51,702 bases of DNA, from the NCBI GenBank assembly GCA_934635225.1, contig CAKTYZ010000021.1:1-51702 (forward strand), read 5' to 3'. The notes under the pieces are model-generated. The model had not been told where the DNA came from, did no database searches, and worked only from the letters and a program-made list of their open reading frames with translations. The DNA is from an uncultured Kiritimatiellota bacterium (GTDB taxonomy: Bacteria > Verrucomicrobiota > Kiritimatiellia > RFP12 > UBA1067). Of the stretch, positions 40,157 through 47,982 are shown piece after piece. The translations under genes were made by a program, and so were the position numbers. Positions within the stretch are counted from its first letter, which is position 1; each line of letters starts with the position of its first letter.

Positions 40157-41640
40157 TGGCGGCCTCCGAATGTCAAAAGAGCAAAACCCGTCAAGACGAG
40201 AGTCAGCGTCCCGACAACAATTGCGAGATTAACATGAAGGATCTGCGGCAACCCGAAGACTTTCTCGCCAAAGACAACCCACGCAACGGCCCAAAGGCCC
40301 ACGCTCGTCGCAATCGCCGCCTGAACCGGACGTGTCCGGCGGGCAAAGGCCCCCAGCAAGAAGAGTCCCAGCATGCCACCCGAAAGAACGCTCTGAAGCC
40401 CCCACCAGGTCGTGAGCACGCTCGTCACATTCATCGCGCACAACGCCACGCCGACTGAGAACAGCCCCAACCCAATCGTCGCCAGTCGAAGAAACCGAAT
40501 CTGCCCGCACGCCGAAACCCCGTCCCGCGCAAAGCGCTTGCGGTAGTCTTCCAGCAAGACGGTCGCGCCGGAATTGAGCGTCGATGAAACCGTACTCATC
40601 GCCGCCGCGATGATTGCCGCGACGAGCAACCCCGAAACGCCCACGGGCAGACGATGCACGATAAACCACGGGAACACCGCATCTGACTTCGCGAGGGCAT
40701 CCGCAGGGACTGCTCCCGGATTTGCCGTGACCCACACCCAGAGAAGCGTTCCGATCACGACGAATACGAAAGAGACAGGCACGTAAAGCATCGCTCCCGC
40801 GAACATCGACCGAACGGCCTCCCGTTCCGTCCGCGCTGCGACATATCGTTGCGTGTAGCTTTGATCAATGCCGAAGTTCTGAAGGTTCAGGAAGACGCCA
40901 TAGACGAACGTCACCCAAAACGTCTCATGGCTCCAATCCGCGACGGAAAAGTCGCCAAGCGAAAACTTGCCCCTATTCCACGCGAGGGCGGCGCTCGCCG
41001 CAAAGCCGCCCGGCAACGCGTAGGCAAGCACGACAAGGCAAAGGAGCGCGCCACCGATCAGGATGACGGCCTGAACCGCATCCGTCCACACGACGGCCCT
41101 CAACCCTCCCATCATCGCATAAAGCATCGTCGTGATGCCGACTGCGCAGATGACGACTGGAACGGACAATCCCATCATCGTCCGCAAGAGCAACGCCAGC
41201 AGGAAAAGAATCATTCCGCTACGCACCGACTGCATCACAAGAAAGCAGCCGCTCGCATAAAGTCTCGCCCACACGCCGAAGCGCACCTCTAAAAACGAAT
41301 ACGCCGACGCGCTCGTCTGCTGTCGATAGAACGGCACGAACCAAATTGCCGCGACCGTCGCCGCAAACGGAATCGAAAAGGACAGGACGAGCGCATTCCA
41401 CGATTCAAGATAAGCCTTTGCCGGAAGAGCCAGAAACGAAATCGAACTCACGTATGTCGCAAAAACCGAAAGCGCCAACACCCAACCTGGAAGCCGACCG
41501 CCGCCTTTCGTGAAGTCCCCCGCCGCATCCGTCTTGTCTCGCTTGAAATAGAACAGACACCCGAAAGCTGTCGTGCCAACGAGATACGTCGCGACCACTG
41601 CGAGGTCAAGTCCGTTCGTCTGCATGCTCAATCCGCTCAT
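40153..41640 (-). CDS. Sodium:solute symporter (SSS family)
   Basis: A 495-residue membrane protein with about 13 transmembrane helices (DLAVVATYLVGTTAFGCLFY, VVICAVGITTMLYAMMGGLR, AIIAAAMSTVSSTLNSGATV) and the sodium-symporter signature around GGLRAVVWTDAVQAVI. It would import a sugar, sugar acid or similar organic solute with sodium. The ATG at 41640 has AGAAGGA upstream; earlier in-frame starts exist at 41661 and 41646. It heads the operon with the aldolase and GH28-like genes, so a uronate or similar breakdown product is a reasonable guess. Confidence 0.92.
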   Translation of the reverse strand: MSGLSMQTNGLDLAVVATYLVGTTAFGCLFYFKRDKTDAAGDFTKGGGRLPGWVLALSVFATYVSSISFLALPAKAYLESWNALVLSFSIPFAATVAAIWFVPFYRQQTSASAYSFLEVRFGVWARLYASGCFLVMQSVRSGMILFLLALLLRTMMGLSVPVVICAVGITTMLYAMMGGLRAVVWTDAVQAVILIGGALLCLVVLAYALPGGFAASAALAWNRGKFSLGDFSVADWSHETFWVTFVYGVFLNLQNFGIDQSYTQRYVAARTEREAVRSMFAGAMLYVPVSFVFVVIGTLLWVWVTANPGAVPADALAKSDAVFPWFIVHRLPVGVSGLLVAAIIAAAMSTVSSTLNSGATVLLEDYRKRFARDGVSACGQIRFLRLATIGLGLFSVGVALCAMNVTSVLTTWWGLQSVLSGGMLGLFLLGAFARRTRPVQAAIATSVGLWAVAWVVFGEKVFGLPQILHVNLAIVVGTLTLVLTGFALLTFGGRQ

Positions 41641-41666
41641 TTGCATCCTTCTGCCATACACCGCGA

Positions 41667-41675
41667 ATTATACCA
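41667..41675 (-). promoter_or_regulatory. Promoter of the symporter operon (TGGTATAAT)
   Basis: Minus strand TTTGGTATAATTC, hexamer at 41667-41672, 27 nt before the symporter ATG. It lies back to back with the promoter for the AraC-type gene, as expected for a regulator controlling its neighbour. Confidence 0.65.
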
Positions 41676-41731
41676 AACAAAAGTTGAAGGATGGTCTGCT
41701 GGACGATTCGGCAACGCGCATGACGGAAATG

Positions 41732-41740
41732 TGGTATACT
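41732..41740 (+). promoter_or_regulatory. Promoter of the AraC-type gene
   Basis: TGGTATACT, hexamer at 41735-41740. The next ATG is at 41749, 8 nt further, so transcription and translation probably start almost together. Confidence 0.5.
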
Positions 41741-41748
41741 ACCTGTTG

Positions 41749-42675
41749 ATGAACTACTTCAAAGGCGTCCGATTCGGCTTTCCGCTCATCCGGCGAATCG
41801 GAATCATCGAGGACCGAGAGTCGCGTCGCGTGGCGTGGAACTGCCATACGGGATGCGAGTTCCACTATGTCCTGCACGGGCGCTTCGCTTGGGAAGTCCA
41901 AGGCGAACGAGACACGCTGAACGTCCCTGGCGGAAACTTCGCCATCTTGCCGCCGGGGCTAAACCATCGCGCGGCAGACGAGGTAGGGTCGCCTTCCGTG
42001 CGCATCGGCGTGATCTGCGAGCCACAGACGGCACGACAGGCCCTCGGCACGGCCTTCACGCCAGACGACCTGCGCAACCTTTTCGAGAACTTCTCCGCTC
42101 ACGCGCTTTCCGTGAGGCCAATCACCTCGTCTCTTCTGGACGTCCTTCGCCGAACGCGCGCGGCCATCACAGCCTTCCACCCCGAACGCCCCGAGACGGC
42201 CCTTCACTTGCGCATCCTCTGCGAACTGCTCTTCGTCGAGACAGCCCGTGTGCTGAAAGCCGAGGACGCGATTCGGCACAACGACCGTCTCATCCCGAAG
42301 ATCTGCGAATGGATTGACGCACACCTCACAGATCGGATCACCAGCGACCGGCTCGTATCGCTCTCAGGCTACGGGCGAAGCCGCTTCTTCGCGCTCTTCA
42401 ATGCCGCAATGGGGATGCCTCCAAACGACTACATCATCCGCCGGCGAATCGAACATGCGCAAACGCTTCTCAAGAGTCACCCCGACGAGTCCATTGAATC
42501 CATCGCACGTCGCAGCGGCTTCAACTCGTCCGCCTTCTTCTGCAACACGTTCCGAAAGCTCACGGGGAAGACTCCCTCGGCTTGTCGGCTGCAGAAGGAG
42601 ACGAAGGAAGCACGCCATTCGTCGCCACCAAGCGGGCTATTGCACCCCAAGGGCGTCAACGGGGCGACTTCCTGA
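41749..42675 (+). CDS. AraC-family transcriptional regulator
   Basis: A 308-residue regulator. The N-terminal ~150 residues form a cupin-like sensor domain (WNCHTGCEFHYVLHGRFAWE, VPGGNFAILPPGLNHRA); the C-terminal ~100 residues hold two HTH motifs (TSDRLVSLSGYGRSRFFALF and SIESIARRSGFNSSAFFCNT) ending with an FRKLTGKTPSACR tail. The ATG at 41749 fits the promoter at 41732-41740 better than a start at 41641, which would overlap the symporter's own start and promoter. It probably senses a sugar or aromatic ligand and regulates the divergent symporter-aldolase-GH28 operon. Its 3' end overlaps the convergent serine hydrolase gene by 39 nt. Confidence 0.93.
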   Translation: MNYFKGVRFGFPLIRRIGIIEDRESRRVAWNCHTGCEFHYVLHGRFAWEVQGERDTLNVPGGNFAILPPGLNHRAADEVGSPSVRIGVICEPQTARQALGTAFTPDDLRNLFENFSAHALSVRPITSSLLDVLRRTRAAITAFHPERPETALHLRILCELLFVETARVLKAEDAIRHNDRLIPKICEWIDAHLTDRITSDRLVSLSGYGRSRFFALFNAAMGMPPNDYIIRRRIEHAQTLLKSHPDESIESIARRSGFNSSAFFCNTFRKLTGKTPSACRLQKETKEARHSSPPSGLLHPKGVNGATS

Positions 42676-43737
42676 CATCAGAGAGAGCAGACGCCCGTGA
42701 CCCGCATAGGCCTTCAGACGATCACCCGTGCGGCTTGTCAGCACAACGCCCGCGAAACCCCTCTCGGGATCGACGGCAATCGTGTTACCTGTAAAGCCGC
42801 CGTGCGCAATCGTCGCCGCGCTCCAGCCGAAAGGCCGATGGAGCCCCGCGCTCATGTCCCAGCCGAAACTGCGTCGCTTGCCGTCTTTCTCCCAGCAAGG
42901 CGTCGACAGGAGGTCGTAGTAGGTCTTCGGAAAAGTTCGTCGCGTGAGCAAGTCATCGGCAAACTTCAGCATGTCCCCCGCCGTCGAGAACGCCGAACCG
43001 TTGCCCAGCGCCCATGGATAGACACGCGTGGATTCGTCTCCGTGCATTCCCGGGGGAAGGTGTCCGTTCGCGAACGTCTCGACCGCGCGCGGATTGCCGA
43101 CAATCTCGTGCCAGCAGGTGTCGCGCATGCCCAACGGATTCCACAGAAGCGTTCGTGCCGCCGTTTCGAGGTCTGTCCCCGTCAAGTGTTCGACAATCTT
43201 TCCAAGGTAAATGAAGTTCGAGCAAGCATACTCGTAGGCGACGTCACGCGCACGAACGGGACGCTTCGCGAAAAGCGCGCGATCAAAGGCCGCTGGATCG
43301 GGCAGGATGTAGGGTTTCGAGTTGTCGAACCCGCCCGTATGCGTCGCAAGGTCACGCACGGTGATCGCGCAGTTCTCTTTCGCCAAGACATGCTCGGGCA
43401 GGTATTTCGTAAACGGCGCGTCTGGGTCAAGCCGACCTTCCGCCGCGAGACGCGCACAGAGACTGGCCGTGAACGTCTTGCCGACGCTTGCCAAGTCGAA
43501 GATGCAGTCTTCCGTCATGGGCGTTGAGACGGGATGCCGCGTCCGTTCGCCCGCCGCATAGAGCGGTCCTCCGACGAGCCCGCAGACGCAGCCCGCCATC
43601 AGTCCCTCGGCAATCTGCCGACGCAGCTCGTCTGAAACCGTCGCTGACTGCCGGACACCCTTCGTCGCGGAGCAACCAACTGCCGCGAACGCCATGCATT
43701 CGCCAAGAAAAACCCTTCGGCTCACAGTCGTCTTCAT
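42637..43737 (-). CDS. Serine hydrolase of the beta-lactamase/penicillin-binding family (lipoprotein)
   Basis: A 366-residue class C beta-lactamase-like protein. The N-terminus has an RR-containing signal (VSRRVFLGECMAFAAVGCSA; possible Tat signal, lipobox AVGC). Active-site motifs: SVGK (Ser-x-x-Lys, in FDLASVGKTFTASLC), Tyr-x-Asn-like YACSN, and HGG (HGGFTGNT) in place of KTG. This group includes esterases, D-aminopeptidases and Pbp-like enzymes; a true beta-lactamase is not indicated. It overlaps lspA by 4 nt and the AraC gene tail-to-tail. Confidence 0.88.
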   Translation of the reverse strand: MKTTVSRRVFLGECMAFAAVGCSATKGVRQSATVSDELRRQIAEGLMAGCVCGLVGGPLYAAGERTRHPVSTPMTEDCIFDLASVGKTFTASLCARLAAEGRLDPDAPFTKYLPEHVLAKENCAITVRDLATHTGGFDNSKPYILPDPAAFDRALFAKRPVRARDVAYEYACSNFIYLGKIVEHLTGTDLETAARTLLWNPLGMRDTCWHEIVGNPRAVETFANGHLPPGMHGDESTRVYPWALGNGSAFSTAGDMLKFADDLLTRRTFPKTYYDLLSTPCWEKDGKRRSFGWDMSAGLHRPFGWSAATIAHGGFTGNTIAVDPERGFAGVVLTSRTGDRLKAYAGHGRLLSLMSGSRPVDALGVQ

Positions 43738-44222
43738 TTCTCCTCCTCGCCTTGTTTCTGCTGTTTCGCGCCAAACGACGCCAACAGCAGAAGACCAAAG
43801 GAAATGCAGATGAACGTATCCGCCACATTAAAGCACGGAAAGTGGCTTGTCCCCCAATAGAAATCAAACAGGTCGACCACATGGCCCCGGAAAACACGAT
43901 CAATGAGATTGCCGATCGCGCCTGCGTAGAGAAACGGCTCCGCCACGGCCCCCAAACGCGAAGCTGGCAACCCGAAGACGGTCTGGCGCTTCCAGACGAG
44001 AAAGGCCAAGGCGAGAATCCCAAAGGCCGCCAGCGGCCAGACATGCCCTTGAAAAAGCCCCCAGGCACAGCCCCTGTTCTCGACATACGAGAGATTGAAG
44101 AGGCCCGGAATAACGGAAATCGCCGCAGCTCCCTTCAGGCAGCCTACGGCGAGTTCCTTGACGACCGCATCAACCACGACAAGATTCGCGGCGATGACGA
44201 GGGCAATCAGTGCAGACCTCAC
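43734..44222 (-). CDS. lspA: Lipoprotein signal peptidase (signal peptidase II)
   Basis: A 162-residue four-TM aspartic protease that removes signal peptides from diacylglyceryl-prolipoproteins in the inner membrane. NLSYVENRGCAWGLF, GNLIDRVFRGHVVDLFDFYW and FNVADTFICI contain the conserved regions; the two catalytic Asp are in LIDR and VADT. The start is taken as GTG 44222, overlapping the TGA of the DksA/TraR gene as GTGA; an in-frame ATG at 44261 lies inside that gene. Lipoprotein signals in this window give it substrates. Confidence 0.94.
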   Translation of the reverse strand: MRSALIALVIAANLVVVDAVVKELAVGCLKGAAAISVIPGLFNLSYVENRGCAWGLFQGHVWPLAAFGILALAFLVWKRQTVFGLPASRLGAVAEPFLYAGAIGNLIDRVFRGHVVDLFDFYWGTSHFPCFNVADTFICISFGLLLLASFGAKQQKQGEEEK

Positions 44223-44833
44223 TTCGCGCCGCGCTCCATCTCGCTCTGGCACTCCATGCACGTAAGGACGAACGGCTGATTCAGAAGACGCGGCTTGCGG
44301 ATCAGCTGTCCGCAGACCGTGCAGACGCCGTAAGTCCCGTCATCAATGCGATGAAGCGCCTCATCGATTTGCTGAATCGTGCGGTTGATGTTTCCCATCT
44401 GCCCGAGAGCCTGAAGACGCAACGTTTGGGCCGTGCCGTCGCCACCGTCGGCCTCATGGTCTTCGGCTTCGTTGAAGCCCGTCGCCTTCATCGCGTCCAC
44501 GCCCGAAGCCGCCTTCGCGCGCGCCTCAAGAAGGCGCTTGCGGAACTCCTTCAAGTCAGACGCCGGGAACTTCTCCGTCGCCTTGCCCTGCGAGCGCGTC
44601 GTCGGGCGTCGCGAGAGGCGGATGCCGTCATCCTGCCGCTCCTGATCGGCCCGCGCGGCCGAACGCTTCATCTCCTCCGCAATCGACATCGCGAACGCCA
44701 CGGCCTTTGCCGTGTCAATCGGCTTGTATTCCTCAATCTCGGGCTTCGCTGACGCGGACGGACGACGGACAATGCGCGGCGGTACGCGCTTGACTTCTCT
44801 CTTCTCCGAATTATCAGATGCCTTCTTCGCCAT
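44219..44833 (-). CDS. DksA/TraR-family zinc-finger protein
   Basis: A 204-residue protein with a basic, Lys/Arg/Pro-rich N-terminal extension, a coiled-coil helix (LKEFRKRLLEARAKAASG ... QIDEALHRIDDGTYG) and a C-terminal four-Cys zinc finger (CTVCGQLIRKPRLLNQPF, then CMEC). DksA/TraR proteins insert into the RNA polymerase secondary channel and adjust promoter activity, often with ppGpp. The family's DxxDxA-like tip is not obvious. The AACA-type region upstream (AAAGGAGTGTTTTATC) gives a strong ribosome binding site. It precedes lspA, an arrangement seen in many bacteria. Confidence 0.9.
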   Translation of the reverse strand: MAKKASDNSEKREVKRVPPRIVRRPSASAKPEIEEYKPIDTAKAVAFAMSIAEEMKRSAARADQERQDDGIRLSRRPTTRSQGKATEKFPASDLKEFRKRLLEARAKAASGVDAMKATGFNEAEDHEADGGDGTAQTLRLQALGQMGNINRTIQQIDEALHRIDDGTYGVCTVCGQLIRKPRLLNQPFVLTCMECQSEMERGAK

Positions 44834-44857
44834 GATAAAACACTCCTTTCGCCGGGA

Positions 44858-46894
44858 TTAGATCTGGATGCCGTCGGGAAGTTTCATCCACGCACGGATT
44901 TCATCGGTTAGCGGACGGATTTCCTTCACGGTCGCAAACGTGAGGTTGCCCTCCTCGTCCGGCAACTCGAAGTCGTCTCCGACCTTCTTGCCCATGAGGT
45001 TCTGCGCCACGCGCGTCTTCGAGGAGAGGATGCCCTTTTCAAGATCGTTGTCCCACTCGCCGAGAATCGTCCAGACCTTCTCGCCCGCCTTCGTCGCGCA
45101 GACGACGGTCACGCCCGGCATCACCTCATCCGTCGTCGCGTCAGCGAAATCGCCCGGCTTGACGGCCTCAAGGTCCGCCTGCATGAGCGTCTGCTTTTGC
45201 ATGAGCGCACGCTGCTCGTCCTTCGCGTACTGGTATTCGGCGTTTTCGGAGAGGTCCCCGTAGCTCTTCGCGAACTCGATGCGCTTGACGTTCGCCGGCA
45301 TGTCTTCGTTGATGAGCTTGAGATACTCGGCCTTCTTGAGTCCAAAGCTGCGGAAGGACGTGATGCGAGCGTATTCCTTCTTCTTCTCGACCTTTACGAG
45401 ATGAGCCTCCAGCGCGGGCACGATCTTCGTCATGCGCACGACCGTCGTGTGGTGCGTTGAGGGATCCCACGCGATCGACGCCTGAAAACGCTCAAAGAAG
45501 AGCACCTGATCGGCGGGCGCAAGCCACCCGAAGACCTTCTTGAGCCATTCGCTGTTCGAGAAAAGGCGGCGCACGACATTCTGCATCTTGAGCGTCTCGC
45601 CGCCTTGACGGCCTTCGCCAAGGGCGATCGCGTGCGTCAGAAGCGTGGCGAGAGACGGCAATTCGTCCCAGTCCTCGAACTTCTCGTACTTGCCGACGAG
45701 CAACGTCGTCAGCGTCGGCGGCGCCTTCGGCAGACGCATCCAATCACCCACAGCCTTGCGGCACGCCCCGTCGGTCCCGAACTGCGCGACAATCTCGGAA
45801 ACCGCCGTGAAGCAGAGTTCGGGAATCGCCGCGTACAGTTTCTGCTTCGCCGCATCGTCGCACGCGAGGAACGTGATCATTCCGCCGACATCGCGCGCCG
45901 GGAGTTCCGCCGCCGCCTTGATGTAGCGCTTGCGCCCCCAAAGGTACTCACGCGACACGGACGCCGCCGGCTCCGCGAAGCCGTGGTTCGCAATGCAGCA
46001 GACGATGCGCGCGTAGAGCGCGTCATCGACATTGCGAGCCGCCGTCGCGGCAAACGCCAGACGTTCGCCAATCTTCTTCTTCGTGTCCTCGTCCGCCGTC
46101 TTGAAACGCCCCTCTTCGTCGTATTCGCGAACGGCCGCGAGAATGAGCTTCGGGTCGGTCTCGTGCGCAAAGCTCGTCAACCAGCTGTCGCCATAGTTCT
46201 CCTCCGCCTGAAGGATCTGGATCGGCTCGGTCTTCTTCGCGGGAAGGGCCACGCGCTTGTCACGCTTCAGTTCCGTCCGCGCACCATCCCAGAACTTCTT
46301 CCAGTTCGGGACCTTGACGAACCCGTTCTTCACGCAGTAGTCCTCCAACCGAACGAGCGACATCGCCCCGCCATTGGAGCGGATGACCGCCTTGACAAAG
46401 TCGCCCGGCCTCTCCTTCAGAAGACTCTCGAAGTCGGACGGGGCCGTCTCGCGCAGGACGAGGATGTGGTCTTTCGGCGCGACCGTCAGCATGTCGCACG
46501 CCGCCGCATAGGTGAACTGATGGCCTTTTTTCGTCTTGAAGTCAACCGTGATGCGCTTGTAGAAGTAGTCTATCTTCTTGACCGTGCCAAGCCCCCAGGT
46601 CTCGTTCAGGACCAAGACGCCCGCCGCACCGGGAATGTTCGCGTTGAACGCCATGAGCTTCTCCAGCCAGACAAGGGACTCGGCCAGCGGACGCGCCCCG
46701 AATTCGACTCCCTCGATGAAAGAAAGAAGAAGACGATCATTCGTCGTCTTCTTCAAGGCGTCCTTGACGCCGATCGGCTGCACCCTCTTCGCAAGCTCCG
46801 TCTGATTCTCCCGCACGAGCTTGAACGCGCCCATGAAATCCTTGTTCTCGGCGCATGCGCCCAGCTGACTGACAATCGACTCCGTCTCGGACAT
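44858..46894 (-). CDS. GreA/GreB-like transcription cleavage factor with ~500-residue N-terminal extension
   Basis: A 678-residue protein. Only the last ~165 residues match GreA/GreB: a coiled-coil hairpin with the acidic-tip region (IEFAKSYGDLSENAEYQYAK) and the C-terminal FKBP-like domain (PGVTVVCATKAGEKVWTILG ... EWDNDLEKGILSSKTRVAQN). GreA stimulates cleavage of backtracked RNA in the polymerase channel. The N-terminal part contains a helical bundle and, at ~95-150, a short beta domain (NETWGLGTVKKIDYFYKRIT) with a Trp-Gly-Gly-like start; the rest is unfamiliar helical sequence. AGGAGGAG before ATG 46894 and a TATAAT promoter at 46936 support the start. Confidence 0.88.
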   Translation of the reverse strand: MSETESIVSQLGACAENKDFMGAFKLVRENQTELAKRVQPIGVKDALKKTTNDRLLLSFIEGVEFGARPLAESLVWLEKLMAFNANIPGAAGVLVLNETWGLGTVKKIDYFYKRITVDFKTKKGHQFTYAAACDMLTVAPKDHILVLRETAPSDFESLLKERPGDFVKAVIRSNGGAMSLVRLEDYCVKNGFVKVPNWKKFWDGARTELKRDKRVALPAKKTEPIQILQAEENYGDSWLTSFAHETDPKLILAAVREYDEEGRFKTADEDTKKKIGERLAFAATAARNVDDALYARIVCCIANHGFAEPAASVSREYLWGRKRYIKAAAELPARDVGGMITFLACDDAAKQKLYAAIPELCFTAVSEIVAQFGTDGACRKAVGDWMRLPKAPPTLTTLLVGKYEKFEDWDELPSLATLLTHAIALGEGRQGGETLKMQNVVRRLFSNSEWLKKVFGWLAPADQVLFFERFQASIAWDPSTHHTTVVRMTKIVPALEAHLVKVEKKKEYARITSFRSFGLKKAEYLKLINEDMPANVKRIEFAKSYGDLSENAEYQYAKDEQRALMQKQTLMQADLEAVKPGDFADATTDEVMPGVTVVCATKAGEKVWTILGEWDNDLEKGILSSKTRVAQNLMGKKVGDDFELPDEEGNLTFATVKEIRPLTDEIRAWMKLPDGIQI

Positions 46895-46935
46895 TTTCTC
46901 CTCCTATGATTGGCCCTTTTCAAAAAGTGGCGGAA

Positions 46936-46944
46936 ATTATACCA
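46936..46944 (-). promoter_or_regulatory. Promoter for the GreA-like gene, overlapping the previous stop codon
   Basis: Minus strand TGGTATAAT, hexamer at 46936-46941, is built from the last codons and stop of the gene at 46937-47518. Transcription would begin ~35 nt before the GreA-like ATG. No obvious terminator lies between the two genes. Confidence 0.6.
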
Positions 46945-47518
46945 TATTCGGCGGTTGAGCGATAGGGGGCGAATCCGTGCCGTCCGCATCCGCCACCTCG
47001 CCAAGGGTCTTCGTGCCTGAGAGGAGCGCGACGACCTGCTGCTGCACCTCCGCCAGATTCTCCAGTCGAAGTCGCGGGTCGAGGATGACGAACGTGTCGC
47101 CTTGCTTGCGGTCTTCGTAGACGCGGCGAATCTCGCGCACGGCCCCTTCGCCGACTTCCTTCGCGTCGCGTTCGACAAGGATCTTCGACCGTTCGAGCAT
47201 GACCGCCAGCACGTAGATGACGTTCTTCATCGCCGGATCGTCCAGCGTGACGAGCTGACGCAGAAGTTCGCCCGCGTCCTCCTTCTTGAGGGGCTCCTTC
47301 TTCTCTTCGCGGACCGGTGCGAAATAGACGCTGTCCCACAGGGAGAACGGTTCCCAGTCGCGCGTCTGGGCTTTCCAGCATTCGGGGTGGCAGTCATACC
47401 GCTCGTAACCGTTGGGAACCTCACGCAAGGCGGAGATGACGAGGGACTTGTCCACAAGAGGCTTCTGGCAGATTGTGCAGACGTGTCCGCGAGAGCGGAT
47501 GTTCCATTCCTGTGACAT
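46937..47518 (-). CDS. Protein with N-terminal Cys motif, unknown function
   Basis: A 193-residue protein beginning MSQEWNIRSRGHVCTICQKP. The CxxC and later CHPECWKA could bind zinc. The rest is acidic and helical (LRQLVTLDDPAMKNVIYVLA), ending in a Pro-rich tail. I do not recognise a family beyond similarity in layout to conserved hypotheticals of PVC bacteria. An in-frame extension to 48007 overlaps two better genes and is rejected. It follows the DUF2062 gene by 2 nt. Confidence 0.72.
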   Translation of the reverse strand: MSQEWNIRSRGHVCTICQKPLVDKSLVISALREVPNGYERYDCHPECWKAQTRDWEPFSLWDSVYFAPVREEKKEPLKKEDAGELLRQLVTLDDPAMKNVIYVLAVMLERSKILVERDAKEVGEGAVREIRRVYEDRKQGDTFVILDPRLRLENLAEVQQQVVALLSGTKTLGEVADADGTDSPPIAQPPNMV

Positions 47519-47520
47519 TT

Positions 47521-47982
47521 CTATTTCGCTTTCCTGAAGGCGCGATAGCGGATGACAAGCCGCTTGACGACGAAGTAGGTGACCGGCGTGAGGACGATGG
47601 CGAGGAGGAATCCTCCGAGGAAGAACGAGACCATCGCCTCCGCCCCGAGCTTGCGCACGGCCTCCCACGTCCACTCGACCTCCACGAGGCGGGCGAAGGA
47701 CAGCGACCCGTCGAACAGGACCTGGTTCACGAACCATGTCTGCGCCGGGTAGATGAAGAAGATCGTCACGGGGTTCGTGATGAGCGTCCCCACCGTCGCG
47801 CCGACCTTCGAGACGCGCATCATCAGCGCGAGCGGCACCGAAACCAGCAGCTGGAGCCCGAACGGAATCGCGCAGCCGACGAACATGCCGAGCGCCCAGC
47901 CGGCGGCGACGTCCTCCGGCGGAAGAGGGTCGCGGACCATCTTCTCGCGGAGGTCGTGGCAGAAGTCCTTCAGGCTCTTCAT
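47521..47982 (-). CDS. DUF2062 membrane protein
   Basis: A 153-residue protein with two or three transmembrane segments and the family's SPxxVAxGxALGxFxGxxP-like signature, here PPEDVAAGWALGMFVGCAIP, plus TNPVTIFFIYPAQTWFVN. Function unknown. The ATG at 47982 overlaps the stop of the DUF1015 gene as TGATG. It is cotranscribed with its neighbours. Confidence 0.88.
   Translation of the reverse strand: MKSLKDFCHDLREKMVRDPLPPEDVAAGWALGMFVGCAIPFGLQLLVSVPLALMMRVSKVGATVGTLITNPVTIFFIYPAQTWFVNQVLFDGSLSFARLVEVEWTWEAVRKLGAEAMVSFFLGGFLLAIVLTPVTYFVVKRLVIRYRAFRKAK

Noticed and set aside
41641..41748. Upstream start (41641) for the AraC-family gene
   Set aside because: It would overlap the start codon and promoter of the divergent symporter and adds 36 residues without family resemblance; the promoter at 41732-41740 points to ATG 41749.
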